From Clavulina sp. PMI_390 (taxonomy: Eukaryota; Basidiomycota; Agaricomycetes; Cantharellales; Hydnaceae): a stretch of 64,000 nt of DNA. Shown here piece after piece: positions 45,516 to 56,729 of this stretch. Every line of letters begins with the position of its first letter. Positions within the stretch are counted from its first letter, which is position 1. Position numbers and translations under genes: made by a program. The notes beneath the pieces are model-generated. The model made no database searches. It was given only the letters and a program-made list of their open reading frames with translations, and was not told the origin of the DNA. The stretch covers positions 27,377 to 91,376 of the forward strand of contig WIDE01000096.1 in the NCBI GenBank assembly GCA_015039315.1. Direction: 5' to 3'.

Positions 45516-46654
45516 AATATTATATTCAATACGGAGGATAGGTCTCATTCGGTGACACGTTCATCATCCTTCCGCGATCGTGTATTTAGGTAGCTTTGTG
45601 AATCATCGTAACATCGTAGCTCTTGTTTGGGGGTATAGCTGAGGAGAGGCGCGCCGTCAATAAGTGATTACTCATGCCCTTATATATCACTGAAATGGGA
45701 TAATTCCTCGCTGGCAAGCAGACAAGCGGACTATAGCTACTGAGTGACGAGATCATCATCAAATTTGAGGATGAGAAGGAAAAGAAGCGCGCTTCACAAA
45801 GGGACTAAACTACTTATCCTGCTGTCCCTAGCACATGATGGCGCGGAATATACTGGTGGCTTAGACTGAGTATTAAGGTAATAGAAAGGGGGCTGGGGCC
45901 TAGGGTACATTAAAAAATCATCGATGATGGAGAGCCAAGATTAAGTGGCGCTGTTCCACCGAGGGACGGACGCTTTGGACTGTCAATGATTCACTTCGAG
46001 GTCTTCTCTGAATCGTTAGACTGTGAAACATGAAGTACTTCGATTTCCGACGACCTGTCACCGGTTTTGCATTGATTCGCGGTCTTCCCCGACACCGCGA
46101 TATAGCTCGCCTGGCTGCGCAGGGGGGTAACAAGCTATCTCTCGTGATGAAGCCGTAACTATGCCGGCATTATATTGCCTTGAACTCACAGGCTGCTGTT
46201 TCATCTTCTGCGCCGTCGCTCCCAGGTCCACACGATAGATCCCCATGAGCTTGGACCACTTCATCAAACATGAAATTCATTGGAAGCCTGCTTGGGCTGC
46301 CTTAGTGATGTCACCGAGGGCTGTTTGTCACAATACCAACAAACACAAACGTAGTATTGGTCCCTCTTCGACCAGAATGCACATCCCCAGGAATTCACCA
46401 CGCAATATATCATGAGAGCCGTTGCATAAAGATTCAGAGGCAGTAGAGATGGGAGGCTACCCGCGACCGCCCCGGCAGCGACTCTAATGCGTCAACAAAT
46501 TGGCTGACGACCGGCCCAATATGTGTCGTTCCTCGACGCTTAGGGTATATGAACGCTACATCTATATTAAGAGAGGGGCTCGAGGACAAAATTCCCCAGT
46601 CATTTGTCCTCAGTTCCTCCTCCCTTCTATTTTCACTTCACCTTCTTTTCAGCT
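45516..46654. other. Intergenic region between Spherulin-4 copies 2 and 3
   Basis: About 1.1 kb. 46010-46160 resembles 43620-43860, and 46459-46505 is the conserved upstream block (CCGGCAGCGACTCTAATGC, then GTCAACAAATTGG). No gene is supported. Confidence 0.55.
46459..46505 (+). promoter_or_regulatory. Conserved upstream block of Spherulin-4 copy 3
   Basis: CCCGGCAGCGACTC, then GTCAACAAATTGG, 150-195 bases before the start codon, equivalent to the blocks at 41280 and 44218. Likely the shared regulatory element of the family. Confidence 0.5.
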
Positions 46655-47753
46655 ATGATTTCTGCCAAACTACCCTCGCTCGCTGTTGGGTTATCCTTGG
46701 CCGCCAGTGCCATGGCTACTTCTATCATTTACCCCCTTTATTCTTACCCAGAAGATGGCTGCTCAGCATGGTCTGCGATCCTACCTTCGTGAGTGAATGC
46801 TGCTCGATTGGGCTTTACCACACACCTCACTAGTTCTTCTGCACTCGATAGCATCACTGCATACCCCCAAATCACGTTTTACTTCATCGTAAACCCAGAC
46901 TCTGGCCCTGGCACAGTGGCCAAGGACGATTCCACTTACACTGGGTGCATCGCAAAGCTGCGCCCAAGTGAGAGCACGAATACCGTCCTTCTCGGTTATG
47001 TCGACACTGCATATGGGTCAAAGTCGACCAGCAATGTCGCCACCGAGGTTTCGTAAGTCATTGTAACCAGAATAACGCTAAACCTGACCATTGTCTCACT
47101 CATCACCCCCCATTCCAGGACCTATGCAAACTGGCCAACTTCGTACCACATGGACGGTATTTTCTTTGATGATGTCGATGCGACATCTAAGTTGCAGTCG
47201 TACTACTCTACCATCACTGCCAACGTGAAGACTCACAGTGTTCTAAAATATGTGAGTATAGCTCGCTGCGCCGATCTGTGTCGTCAACCGCCACCCACCC
47301 AGCTCTGGCTTCACTGCTTTTTCCCCCCGTTTCTTATTCCCTTACTGACCATACCACTTGTACTAGGTCACCCTGAACCCAGGAACAACCCCTCTCGCTT
47401 CGTACTACACCTTCGCTGACTACATCATGAGCGTTGAGACGGAATACTCCGATTTCAAGTATGTTTATCCCATTCCCATTCTTCATCTTGCACTCTCCTC
47501 TGGAGGTTGCTGGCTCTAAAACGACTCTTCCTACAGACTTTCCTCCCTCAGCATCTCGTCTTCCTCGCCTGCTAGCAAGCAATTCGTCATCCTCTATGCT
47601 GGCCCGACCGAGACCCCCGCCGCCATGATCACTTCCCTTGCTGCGGATGGTATTGAGGCGATCTATCTCACCGACAAACCTGCGTCCAATCCCTATGATA
47701 CTGTCATGGACAACTGGGGAACATTCCTTTCGGACGTCGCTGCAACCAACTGA
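46655..47753 (+). CDS. Secreted Spherulin-4 family protein, copy 3 (GH135-like)
   Basis: Five exons, 46655-46788, 46852-47052, 47119-47251, 47367-47458 and 47537-47753, with the same lengths as copies 1 and 2, coding 258 residues. Signal peptide MISAKLPSLAVGLSLAASAMAT, then YPEDGCSAWSAI, YFIVNPDSGPG, YHMDGIFFDDVDATSKLQ and YLTDKPASNPYDTVMDNWG. The acidic cluster around DGIFFDD, expected to hold the catalytic acid, is intact in all three copies. Copies 2 and 3 agree more with each other in the C-terminal exon (ILYAGPT, NPYD..MDNW) than with copy 1, suggesting two successive duplications. Predicted extracellular, cell wall or matrix-directed. Confidence 0.88.
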
Positions 47754-48319
47754 GCTGCGCTATTCGACTCCCGCCCAAGCGGCTTCCGTTAATTCTTTCA
47801 ATCACGAGCGCTAGTCCTTCGTTAACCCACCATTAGTTTATGTATCCCTCAGGGCTGGAACCACTGTATCTACGTCGTATGAGCTTAGGCCTCGTCCACG
47901 GTAGCAATTTGTTAAAAATGGAAGTCGCCAGTACCAGAAACTTATTTCCTTGAGTTCCTCACAGGAAGTTCGTGAATTGTCATGGAGTGAAGGAGCAATA
48001 TCGAGCGTCGGCCGACCTCGGAAGTATTTCGTCGAACATTGGGACCCAGTGTCAGCACAACCAAACAATAAATCTCCATCATAGTATATGCGTTCCTTTG
48101 CTCTCTCTCCTCTGCTCGAACCATTGGGGCCATGTGGGAGGATGCGCTAACGATGAAGAGACGTGATAAATTCCTCCGCATAGCATGGCATCCGTAAACC
48201 ATTCTGGGTGTTCTCAAGCAGGCGGCGCTCCATGCTAGCACTGCCCCGAACATATGAAGCATCAGATATCCCCCTGCTAGCGAGGCGTCTGTCCTTTCTT
48301 CCACACCTTCGAGCTACAT
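47754..48319. other. Intergenic region
   Basis: Between Spherulin-4 copy 3 and the next gene. It holds a 3' UTR and a promoter; nothing else is recognised. Confidence 0.5.
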
Positions 48320-49846
48320 ATGTCTCACAACGGCCCCGTTGAGGGTGTGGTCGACAATACAGATGCTCAAGGAGCATCCATGGCCCCAGAACTACAGCAT
48401 GGGATTACACCACCTTCAGCCGCAACTGTCAAACCATCCTCAGTGTCGCCAACCTTCCCCTTGCCAAAAATTTCCATAACTCCCCAAGTTCACTCGATAT
48501 CCGAATCCCCAGCAGCGATCGCCTCGGGTCGCATGCTGTTTCTGTCCAAAATCGGTATGTCTGTTCTGTAGCTCCCATTGCGACCTCCTCACTAACATCC
48601 ACCCTCTAGCTCATACAAAGACCTCTTTCACAAATCTCCCCAATGGATTTATTCGTGGATCAATGCCAGATACGGCATTTTGCCAGTGGGTCCTTACCTC
48701 GCCAGCTGCCGTGCGCAATGCCACGATCGTCGATGCTACATGGTGGCGCTCGAAACGAGCTCCCTTCCACCATCAGTTCATCGCCCTCACTGTCGCTTAC
48801 TATCCACACGAATCTACCCGCCTGTTCACGTACGAGCTCATCCTTGAGAGGATCGGTAAGGGGCGATCCTTCGGCCAGCGAGCCGAGCATCGTGTCTCGA
48901 TCCATCAACTCTCGTCCCTAGTGCATCTGGCTGAAGCTAATGACCTAATATTTGGTCTTTTTGATGCAGAATCAGCCCCAAAGAGCGATCTCTTGGGTGT
49001 GACCAAGCTGCTCCCCTACATCTCGATCACTCGTGCATCGCGTGATAGCCTTGATGAGAAGTGGCGAGGTCCCCCGGCTACTTTGGCTCATATTGCTCGA
49101 TATGTCCAGCATATTGTCCTTTTCGCTCCGCGATATAACCTCTCCAGCACAAATTGCTATTACTTCTCAAGGTTGTTGATGCACGTCATCGCATTGCGAC
49201 ATTATTCCTTCCGGATTATGGCGACTCGGAACGCCTCTGATTTCGAACCACTGAGCTTGTCTCATGATCCTTCCTCCATCAGCTCGGTTTTCACCTTCCT
49301 ACAATCTCAGGCACAGGAAGACGGGGTCCTCATGTTCCACATTGGCTATACTATCATGGTTATGATTATCGCTGTCACATGCATCTCCTGCTACATCGTC
49401 AGCATTGTTGTTATGCATTCTCACAACGTATCGAAGAACGCGATCATCTCCTTTGGACTTTTGGCACCTTGGGTTCTGATGTACGTCTACGCGATTCTCG
49501 CTCGCATCGCAAAGAACCTGGTAGTCGGACCTCCGCAGCATTCCCTGCCTGTGCAGATGGATCACTTGATCCAAATTCTAGGTGATATAGAAAACATCAT
49601 GTTGTGCAAACTATCTTGGCTTATTCTCAAACTGTAGATGATGATATCACGTTGACTCACCCTCGAGGGAAACGAGGCTCATATGTTCCTTCCAAGGCAT
49701 ACAGAGTAAAGAAGACGATAACCAAGCCTCACCCCACTCGGCCTATCAGCCGTAAGGTGAAGGAAGTTATTTGGGTTGATAGCAAACGCCCGAGGGCTCC
49801 AGTGGAGTCGTGGCCGAATGTGAGGAGATTTTTCACGATTCCTTGA
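48320..49846 (+). CDS. Putative membrane-anchored protein with H...NC-Y-Y-F motif
   Basis: Three exons, 48320-48554, 48610-49581 and 49638-49846, code 471 residues. After a disordered N-terminus of about 75 residues comes a globular region with APFHHQFIALTVAYY (His133) and, 128 residues later, SSTNCYYFSRLLMHVI (Cys261). Two hydrophobic helices follow (about residues 319-347 and 356-378), then a basic C-terminal tail (KAYRVKKTITKPHPTRPISRK). The H-x-F-[VI] and N-C-aromatic-aromatic-F pair also occurs, in the same order, in the gene at 26397. That pattern recalls LRAT/PPPDE-type members of the NlpC/P60 thiol superfamily (H...NCEHF), but I cannot prove homology. It converges with the membrane protein at 50243-51580. 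The function is unknown; the exon model is firm. Confidence 0.75.
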
Positions 49847-50242
49847 TCCATCTACCCACAAAGCTCATACACGCGTCTTACACTGGTCTTATGATTGCCT
49901 TAGATTGAGCAGTGCTACGATAATTTGCCCAGGGTGTATGACGGAAATCCTGTTGGCCTTAGCACCGTCAACAATAACTGGCCTGAAATATCACCTCCGT
50001 TAGATTCAAACTAGACGTTATACAACATCATCCACCACCAAACTTTCTGAAGCAAATCGCTCCAAGAGACCAATCCTATCTGAACAACTTGGCGTTCAAG
50101 TGATTACGCAGAAATGATATGATAAAACGTAGTTTAGATGGATTAATAACATACAGCTAGCATAGCACAGAGGTATGGGGAGGATAAATGGAGGCCCACC
50201 AGAAGATGGGAATAGCAAGGTAGTTCTCGGTGTGACTCAAGG
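49847..50242. other. Short intergenic region between convergent genes
   Basis: Contains the two 3' ends. No further gene seen. Confidence 0.5.
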
Positions 50243-51580
50243 CTATAGTTGCCGCACACACAACCGAGCAGCGAGGGTTGACACCATTCCTACAAACATC
50301 ACGGCGTAGAACTCGAGCCACTTCGGTGCAAGTCCTAGCCGCCAGGTAATGGGCACAACAGCGAAAAGCGAGAAAGCAATGATCCCGGTGTACAATACGG
50401 AAGTCACGAGAAGCATGTACCAACTGAGTATGTAGTCATAACTGGTTGGATTTGGCGTCGATGGAGAGCCCAGAGGGAATGCAGGGAGCGAGCTAGCAAA
50501 GTGTACAAGCCAAAATGTAAGCTCGATCCTGAAGTAGAACCAAGCTGGATGTCACCCAGCCATGCGGTAGAGAATGATATTCCAAGCGTGAGTTAGCAGG
50601 AAATTTAGATTGACAGCAAGACTGATGTACCGTAAAAATAGATTGCAAAGAAGACAATGGCGGCTAGTGGTTTCCCTCTTCCCCAGACCGTTTGCGATGA
50701 GTCGTCTTGACTAGAAGGCCCAACTTCATGAGTGGCAGAGTGGAAAAAAAGGGGGTGAACACCTACGACTTTAATCCGCCTGCTCCAAACGACGACGAGC
50801 TGCCATCAGTGTCACGGTAGAGTGCCCGATGCAATAATCCCTTTGGCATCCTGTCCCCAACTCCGACGCATAGATTGAATGTGGTTTCTCGTATCACAGA
50901 CCACTCGGTCCAGCTTCGCACGTACGGGTGTGACATCCCCATCTGGTTCATGGTCCAGAAGAGACCATATAGGTGCATGAGGGCTGAGCCAAAAACGATG
51001 CACGTTTCGAGGGGGTACACAACTAGTCGTGTGGCAAGACCAGCGAAGGTGAATGGAACTTCGGAGAGGGTTGCAGGGAAATCATTGAAAAGCCAAACGG
51101 TGAGTGGTTCAGAGAGTTGCGACCAGACTATACATCGATAGTCGCGAGAGAAATAGAGAAGGGAGGTATCATTGATTGGCTCTCCTGCAGAATGAGCTTG
51201 GTGGCAAGACGTACCAAAGAGCCACATCATGGCATAAGGAACTGTGAGGCAGAGCAAGAAGAACCCATAGGTTGGACTGAGAACATTATAAAAAGAAAGA
51301 TAAGATAAGATCTGAATGCGAGCTGGTTCGTAGTAATCGCCATACCCAGGAGGAGGCGAGATTTCACTCTCAGACACTTGGAACGGATTGCCACCATCTA
51401 CAGCTCTATCAACAGAAAAATTACTACGGGGAAGATTTCGTTAGGATTATTGAGTCGGTTATATCCAGAAAGCCATGCAGGTATGCATTGCAAGTGCCAA
51501 CATTGAGCGGTCTCTCACACATACCTTGGTGCTGCGAGGTAGTCATAGTCAGGTTCCCTCAGTCCTCGCCCGTTATCCAT
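50243..51580 (-). CDS. Multi-pass membrane protein of unknown function
   Basis: Four exons, 51580-51525, 51405-50770, 50710-50631 and 50544-50243, give 357 residues. Hydrophobic segments include YGFFLLCLTVPYAMMWLF, FTFAGLATRLVVYPLETCIVFGSALMHLYGLFW, PLAAIVFFAIYFYG, FRIELTFWLVHFASSLPAFP, SWYMLLVTSVLYTGIIAFSLFAVVP and EFYAVMFVGMVSTLAA, so about six to seven helices are likely. The N-terminus is short and acidic (MDNGRGLREPDYDYLAAP). A 30-base segment at 51214-51185 begins GTACGT and ends CTGCAG, but it is in frame, has no stop and is too short for an ordinary intron, so it is kept as exon. I do not recognise the family. It lies 3' to 3' with a gene that also has membrane helices. Confidence 0.7.
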
Positions 51581-51927
51581 CGGATCGTCTGTAACCAAAG
51601 AGAGTTCAGAGAAGGAGCAGATGGGTTTCTTCGTTGTGCAGCGCGCAGCTTGAAGTGGAGGCGAGTTAAGGGCAGCACATCCTCAAGGCGGTGCCGATTT
51701 GCAAATTCGATGGCTCGAATAATCAATGAGGTGGTGAGCGCTCGAATGGAACTCAAGGCTTTGTCTGGGGGTGCCGGGCTAAATAGGAAGCGCAAACACG
51801 ATTTCTTTTTATCTTCGGTACGCCACTGGCGAGGCCAGAGAGCTGGGTGGAGAGTTGCGATACGTTCCCACGCATCCCAAAAAGGAAGGCGCAGGGCGTC
51901 ATGCACCGCATTTACTTCGTTCGCCAT
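51559..51927 (-). CDS. Hypothetical ORF of 122 codons upstream of the membrane protein
   Basis: An uninterrupted ATG-initiated frame (MANEVNAVHDALRLPFWDAW...) ends in TGA at 51559. It overlaps the first 22 bases of the membrane protein gene on the same strand in another frame. Its composition is protein-like (KALSSIRALTTSLIIRAIEFANRH, then LPLTRLHFKLRAAQRR). It could be a separate small gene, or part of an alternative 5' end of the neighbour. No domain is recognised. Confidence 0.35.
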   Translation of the reverse strand: MANEVNAVHDALRLPFWDAWERIATLHPALWPRQWRTEDKKKSCLRFLFSPAPPDKALSSIRALTTSLIIRAIEFANRHRLEDVLPLTRLHFKLRAAQRRNPSAPSLNSLWLQTIRWITGED

Positions 51928-53237
51928 GGCCTATCAAGGCGCACCTCTAGTGTTTTCTCAAATAGGGTTCTCCAAGCTATTACTACTTTTGTCTTTCGGT
52001 TTCTTTTTCTCGACACCGCCTTCCAACCACTGTGTACGGTATTTTCAGCTCGTCGTCTACTCCTGGTAAAATACTTCAGCCAATCCTCCAAGGATGCACG
52101 CAATATATCTTTCTTGGTGCTAACTTCAGGGGCCACCGCTCTACGGTTATGGTTTGGAGATTGTCGCACAGCGAGGATTATTGTACATCCTACGTGAACC
52201 TATCAATCCGCTGCTACTTAAGCATCTCCGTGGACAGATATCCTACCTTGCGGAAGCCTCATTTACCAATCGGGCACTAAGGAAATCGATAGCTGGTCCG
52301 CCATTTTCCTCACGCCCTCAGAGTGCCTGAAACATTGCGAGAGAAGCCTGTGGACTTCTGGCTAAGCTGGTCAATGTGCCAAGGTCTAATGATTGAATGA
52401 ATTCTTCCGCCAAAGAAACGAGGATACTATATGGAGTCTTGTCGCGGCCGCTGCTCTCTTGTCAAGCTGAAGGTCGTCCCATAGCCTAGGTTTGCTACAC
52501 TTACACTCCCGCATGGCCGGCTAGGATCTAGATGCAATAGGGCTTCTTAACTATCACGCCGGCCCCGACCCAATGGTGCAGAAGATTCCGGAGCATACCA
52601 TGAATGGCGCATATGTGAGAGTCATTTGAGTGCATGAGGCCGTTTCTTGTGAAAAAGCAGAAGCAGTAGCGTTGCTTTGACCTCGATCATGACCATCGCC
52701 GTGTGGACCGTTTCCGAGAACACCCTTGATTTGCCACAAATTTTTCTGCCCATCGTTCGGCCGGGATTTTACGGTAATCACACGCTGGTTCATCATCGCC
52801 GGTCGTTTCTTGCTCTGCAGATCTGCCAAGTGCTCCACGAAGGGAGTGCTTGAGGAATTGGGCTAGGGCTCCCTATCAGATACTTAGTCACATCAATGAT
52901 GCTCAAATATGGGACACTATAGTGACGGTGGCGGAGTAAAACCATGATCGATGAATATTGTGGTCACATTACATGAGGTATGAGGTACTTTGCAGGGGTA
53001 TGTTGGTTGGATGTCTTATTACTATCGAAATCCGAAAAGAGCGTTGATTGAGTGAGGAAATGGGACTGATACGAGGAACAAGGACCGTCAAAATGATTGA
53101 TGCTCACAGGCGTATTGTAGTTAAAGTTGTGGGGAGCGTCGTGGTAAACGAAGCAGGGTGACTGACAGTCATCCCCGTCGCCTGATGTGCGGCTGTTTCT
53201 TCTTGAGTGGCTTGGAAGCATGGCGGAACGGTCGACT
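51928..53237. other. Intergenic region
   Basis: About 1.3 kb. Short open frames exist (for example 52554-52838, minus), but they start without ATG and show no similarity I know. No repeats or RNA genes seen. Confidence 0.45.
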
Positions 53238-53891
53238 TTATGTAGTGGTCATAATCCTTCCAGGAGGTAGCATCGGCAGGGGCCGAACGGGCTTGGTGCG
53301 CTGGGGATTGGGTTGGGGAGGTCTCTCCGCCCGAGGAGAGCGCGTGGGGGAAATGAGAGGGTTCAGGGGTACAAGGAGCAGTCGAGGAAGCCGGATGAGA
53401 TATGGAGTATCCCGCAAGGGTGGGGGAGAAGGGTTTGGTTTGATTGTGGAACGTTGTGAAGGTTTATGCGCATCAGCCACACCATTTGTGGCTTTGGGCG
53501 GGGGAATTGTGAGTTTTGGGAGGCGACGCCGACGCCGAGACGCACGGCTTTCTGGCGCCGCTGATATAACCTCATTCCCTTGATCCTTCTTGAGGATGGC
53601 CACCGAGCGCGAAGAAGTCTTGTCTTTATGCTCGGGATTCTTGGCGGGCGCCGGCGGGGCTCGGATAGAGATATAGGAGCGCGAACCCATGGTAGAGGAG
53701 TAGAATTTTGATGATGAGGGTTCAAGGGAAGGATCCAACTTGTCAGGTGTTGGCTGTGACGTTGTGGGTACATGCTCGCTTGAGTTGGATTTGGGGATGC
53801 ACAGGAGCTTGATTTTGTTGAGGAAGTTTGGTGGGGAAGATCGCTCAGGGGAGGACTGAGCCTGCTTCGAGCGCGTTTTGCTTAGTTTCAT
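53238..53891 (-). CDS. Basic, proline-rich hypothetical protein
   Basis: A single open frame of 217 codons from the first ATG (MKLSKTRSKQAQ) to TAA. It is rich in Ser, Pro, Lys and Arg, with a RASRRRRRLPK basic patch that could act as a nuclear localisation signal, and a C-terminal PVRPLPMLPPG. The frame is open upstream of 53891 for some 60 codons without ATG, so a 5' exon is possible. No domain is recognised and the sequence looks disordered. Confidence 0.42.
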   Translation of the reverse strand: MKLSKTRSKQAQSSPERSSPPNFLNKIKLLCIPKSNSSEHVPTTSQPTPDKLDPSLEPSSSKFYSSTMGSRSYISIRAPPAPAKNPEHKDKTSSRSVAILKKDQGNEVISAAPESRASRRRRRLPKLTIPPPKATNGVADAHKPSQRSTIKPNPSPPPLRDTPYLIRLPRLLLVPLNPLISPTRSPRAERPPQPNPQRTKPVRPLPMLPPGRIMTTT

Positions 53892-54988
53892 GGGGCTTGG
53901 AGCAGCCTCAGGATGGATGCCAGCCTTTGGCAAGGAGCTCTGCGCAGGTGCTTCACCTGTTCCGATTACGAATCGGCAGTTCAAGGAAATTGTCAGATGC
54001 AGAGCCGAAGCGGGCTGTTTGTTGAGAGAAGACAGCTTGGGGCCAATAAAGCAGAAAGCTCGAAGGGTTCGGTGCAAGCAGAAAATGCTGGTGGGTTTTC
54101 GTGCAGTCGGTGAATGTTAGGAAGATTTAGGTTTGGCGAGAGGTGGGTTCAAATAACAACCCGTCGGTAGTATCATTTGCCTTCAAGCAGTGGGAAGATG
54201 TAGATGTGTTGTTGCTCGGGCTGTGGTTCGGGGATCCGAATCGGTGGGAATGATGACGCCGCGCGTGCTGGGCCCTAGCTCAGCCACCGGGGCCGACGCC
54301 AGCAGTCTCACTATGGATCATGTTTGATTCGGATCTGAATTTGGCAATACAGTGTGATTGCCATCAACAGTGTCAAGATGCGCCTTCAACTATCAATGTT
54401 TGTATCAATAGAGCGGTGCGACCGTGGGAAGCGCCGCCTGTTTGGTACCCTTCCTCCCTCGAACAGTCATGGCGAGCTGGAAAGCCCTATGGGTGCAGTT
54501 GGGCTCTTCGTGGGGTCGGGTGAGGTGGGGATGTGCACGAGAATCATAGATTCAAGATCGGATCGACCGGCATGGAACGCGTTGTCAAGCAACTGCCTTC
54601 CTACAACGAATATCGGAAACTGCGACTTCAAGTGCTCGAAATACATACGAATCCCTTTCTCGTCACTGCTTGGTCCCATTCCGCGGGCTCCCATCGGTCG
54701 GCCTGACCCCGTCGGATGTGCGTCCCAGCGCGCGCCATACTCTGCCATCGTAACAGTGCCAATTCAAGCTCGTTAAGTGTGGAGTGTATGCTTTCGTGGA
54801 ATTCCATAGTAGAACATGGAATACCGGACACCGATGGGACCAGTCCCTACTTACGATACGTGATGAGTGTCATACTCACCAGCCATGCTATTTTTACTCG
54901 GCGGGCAACGACCCACGTAAAGCGTCACGCCCCTCACAGTGATCATGATCCTCCTTGAGATCGATCTCGCCATGGGAGCACCATCGCG
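53892..54988. other. Intergenic region
   Basis: About 1.1 kb between the proline-rich ORF and the end of F-box-like copy 3. A minus-strand ATG frame of 93 codons at 54467-54748 has no support beyond length. Nothing else is recognised. Confidence 0.4.
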
Positions 54989-56528
54989 CTAACCGGTATC
55001 ATGATCATGCCCTCGTATGGGAATAGGCGGAGGTGGCAGAGACGTCGGACCGCTCCAGTAAAGGGAAGGTGTGTGGGGAACGTCCTCTTCCTATACGTAA
55101 CGTGGCCATGAGGCACGTCTTCCATCAGAATCCATGTGCCGAACCCCGAAACATGATCGATATAGAATGACTCAGCACTCACTGTAAAGCTTGGCACCAG
55201 GTTGCGAAGCATATCCCACACGACGAGGTCAGGTCCCACAAACTCGGAACGCGGTGGAAGCGTGAGATGAGTGATGGAAGAAGAAGGATTGCGCGACAGC
55301 GTAGAGACTAGATCACGCATCGGGCGGAGAAGATGTGCGGCATCTCGGCCGATAAGTTGGAGCTCTTTCAGTTGTCTGATTACCGGCCCTTTGTCTCTGT
55401 CGAGTAATCCAGCGAACCGGATATCCAGCGGCCAGTAACCAGCTCTATCTCGTTTGCAAGTAATGGTCTTGGTGTGTGGCATTGCAGCAGCCTAGATTTG
55501 GTCAAAGCGTGTGGCATGGACAAAACTGATCACCTGTAATTTGGAGGATGGCGACTTACCAGGGCCGGCCAGAATATCGCTGCTGCTTTGCTCGACAAGA
55601 CCATTCCATTTAGAGTGAAGCACTCAACGTTCGGAGCCTTCAGATAGTGGAACATTAAATGACCAAAAGGCTCTTCCTCAATGGCATCATCGTCTTCAAG
55701 CTCTCGAATCTCGAGATGGCGCAGAGCATCCAGATGCACAACATTTTGGAACCACCCAAACCCGCCCGCCGGTATCCCATAGATGAAGAGATACGACAAC
55801 TGAGGAAGGAGGGGGAAGGGGGTGGAGCGTAAAATCGCATAAAAGTCTATTGTGATGTGTTCAACTTGTGAGACCGTCGTAAGAGTCGGCGCCAGTCCAA
55901 TATGCAGTTTTCTGACTGTGGGCCAATTATCAAGTCTTATAGGGAATACTGGTCCTCGCATGATAGTGAACCGAAGATCAAATATCATCGGGTACCTAGC
56001 AGCAAACTTGCCCAATTCCTCATGTTGTTGATCCCTCGACTTGTGCATAAGGCTGAAAAATGTGAGCGACAATGATGAGCACCGCATCAATGCGACATCG
56101 AGGAGAAGGGAAAAGCTATGTGGGGCATTGATAGGATCAGGCTGAAAGAGAGACACAATGTCGAAAATGATGTTGGAGGTCCGATGTCCGAGTGTGATGG
56201 TCAGCGGACGTTGCTTTGAGCGCTCATACCATCCTCGGAGGAGTTCAACGTGCCAATGATCCCAATCCGCGTGTGTGAAAAGCTCTGATGTGGCTAGTAC
56301 CACATCGCGCCATTTCCTTGATACGTGAGACGCTCGAAGGACGGTCCTTGAATCGCCAGGATGCGAAACGGCGAGGACAATGATGATGCGCAGCACCTCC
56401 GGCGGAACGCGGCCGATCGGAGAGTTGGTGAACGGAGTTTTATTGAAGCGGTCATAGAGCTCAGCCATGAAAGGGTCATTAGGCTTTGTGATGCCAACGG
56501 TGCTTGAAGCTGTGTCCACAGGCGGCAT
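54989..56528 (-). CDS. F-box-like protein, copy 3
   Basis: Three exons, 56528-55560, 55491-55183 and 55090-54989, give 459 residues. The architecture and both intron positions match the 34-37 kb genes. A shorter N-terminus leads to RVPPEVLRIIIVLAVSHPGDSR..ASHVSRKWRDVVLATSELF (the F-box-like motif). A leucine-rich-repeat-like body follows (SLSLTFFSL, FDLRFTIM, RKLHIGL, RHLEIREL, NVECFTLNGM), then ITCKRDRAGYWPLDI, LTLPPRSEFVG and a last exon starting EEDVPHTPSLY, the equivalent of VEDVAELHPLY. The acidic tail of copies 1 and 2 is absent. The ATG at 56528 (MPPVDTASST) sits inside a longer frame and is supported by similarity to the start of the neighbouring pseudogene (SNTASSTVGIT). Probable substrate receptor for an SCF ligase. 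Confidence 0.78.
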
Positions 56529-56729
56529 GGAACTGGGCGGCTTTTGGTGCGCAGTGGAGAGGTGATACACGAAGATGAAACAGATGGGAGAGTCGCAATA
56601 TTTCTCAGTTGAATATTCACAGAGGTACCGACATGGAGTGCCCAGCCAACAGCGGAACAAGGCTGGGAAATGAGTCACGTGATTGGGCTGGGGGCTTGAT
56701 TCAACGCCACATTGAGCAGGCATGCTGCT

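Noticed and set aside
52554..52838. Minus-strand frame of 94 codons with a hydrophobic end
   Set aside because: Starts with GTG, not ATG, and no acceptor or upstream exon gives it a start.
54467..54748. Minus-strand ATG frame of 93 codons
   Set aside because: Only length supports it; no domain, no neighbouring exon and no paralogue could be found.
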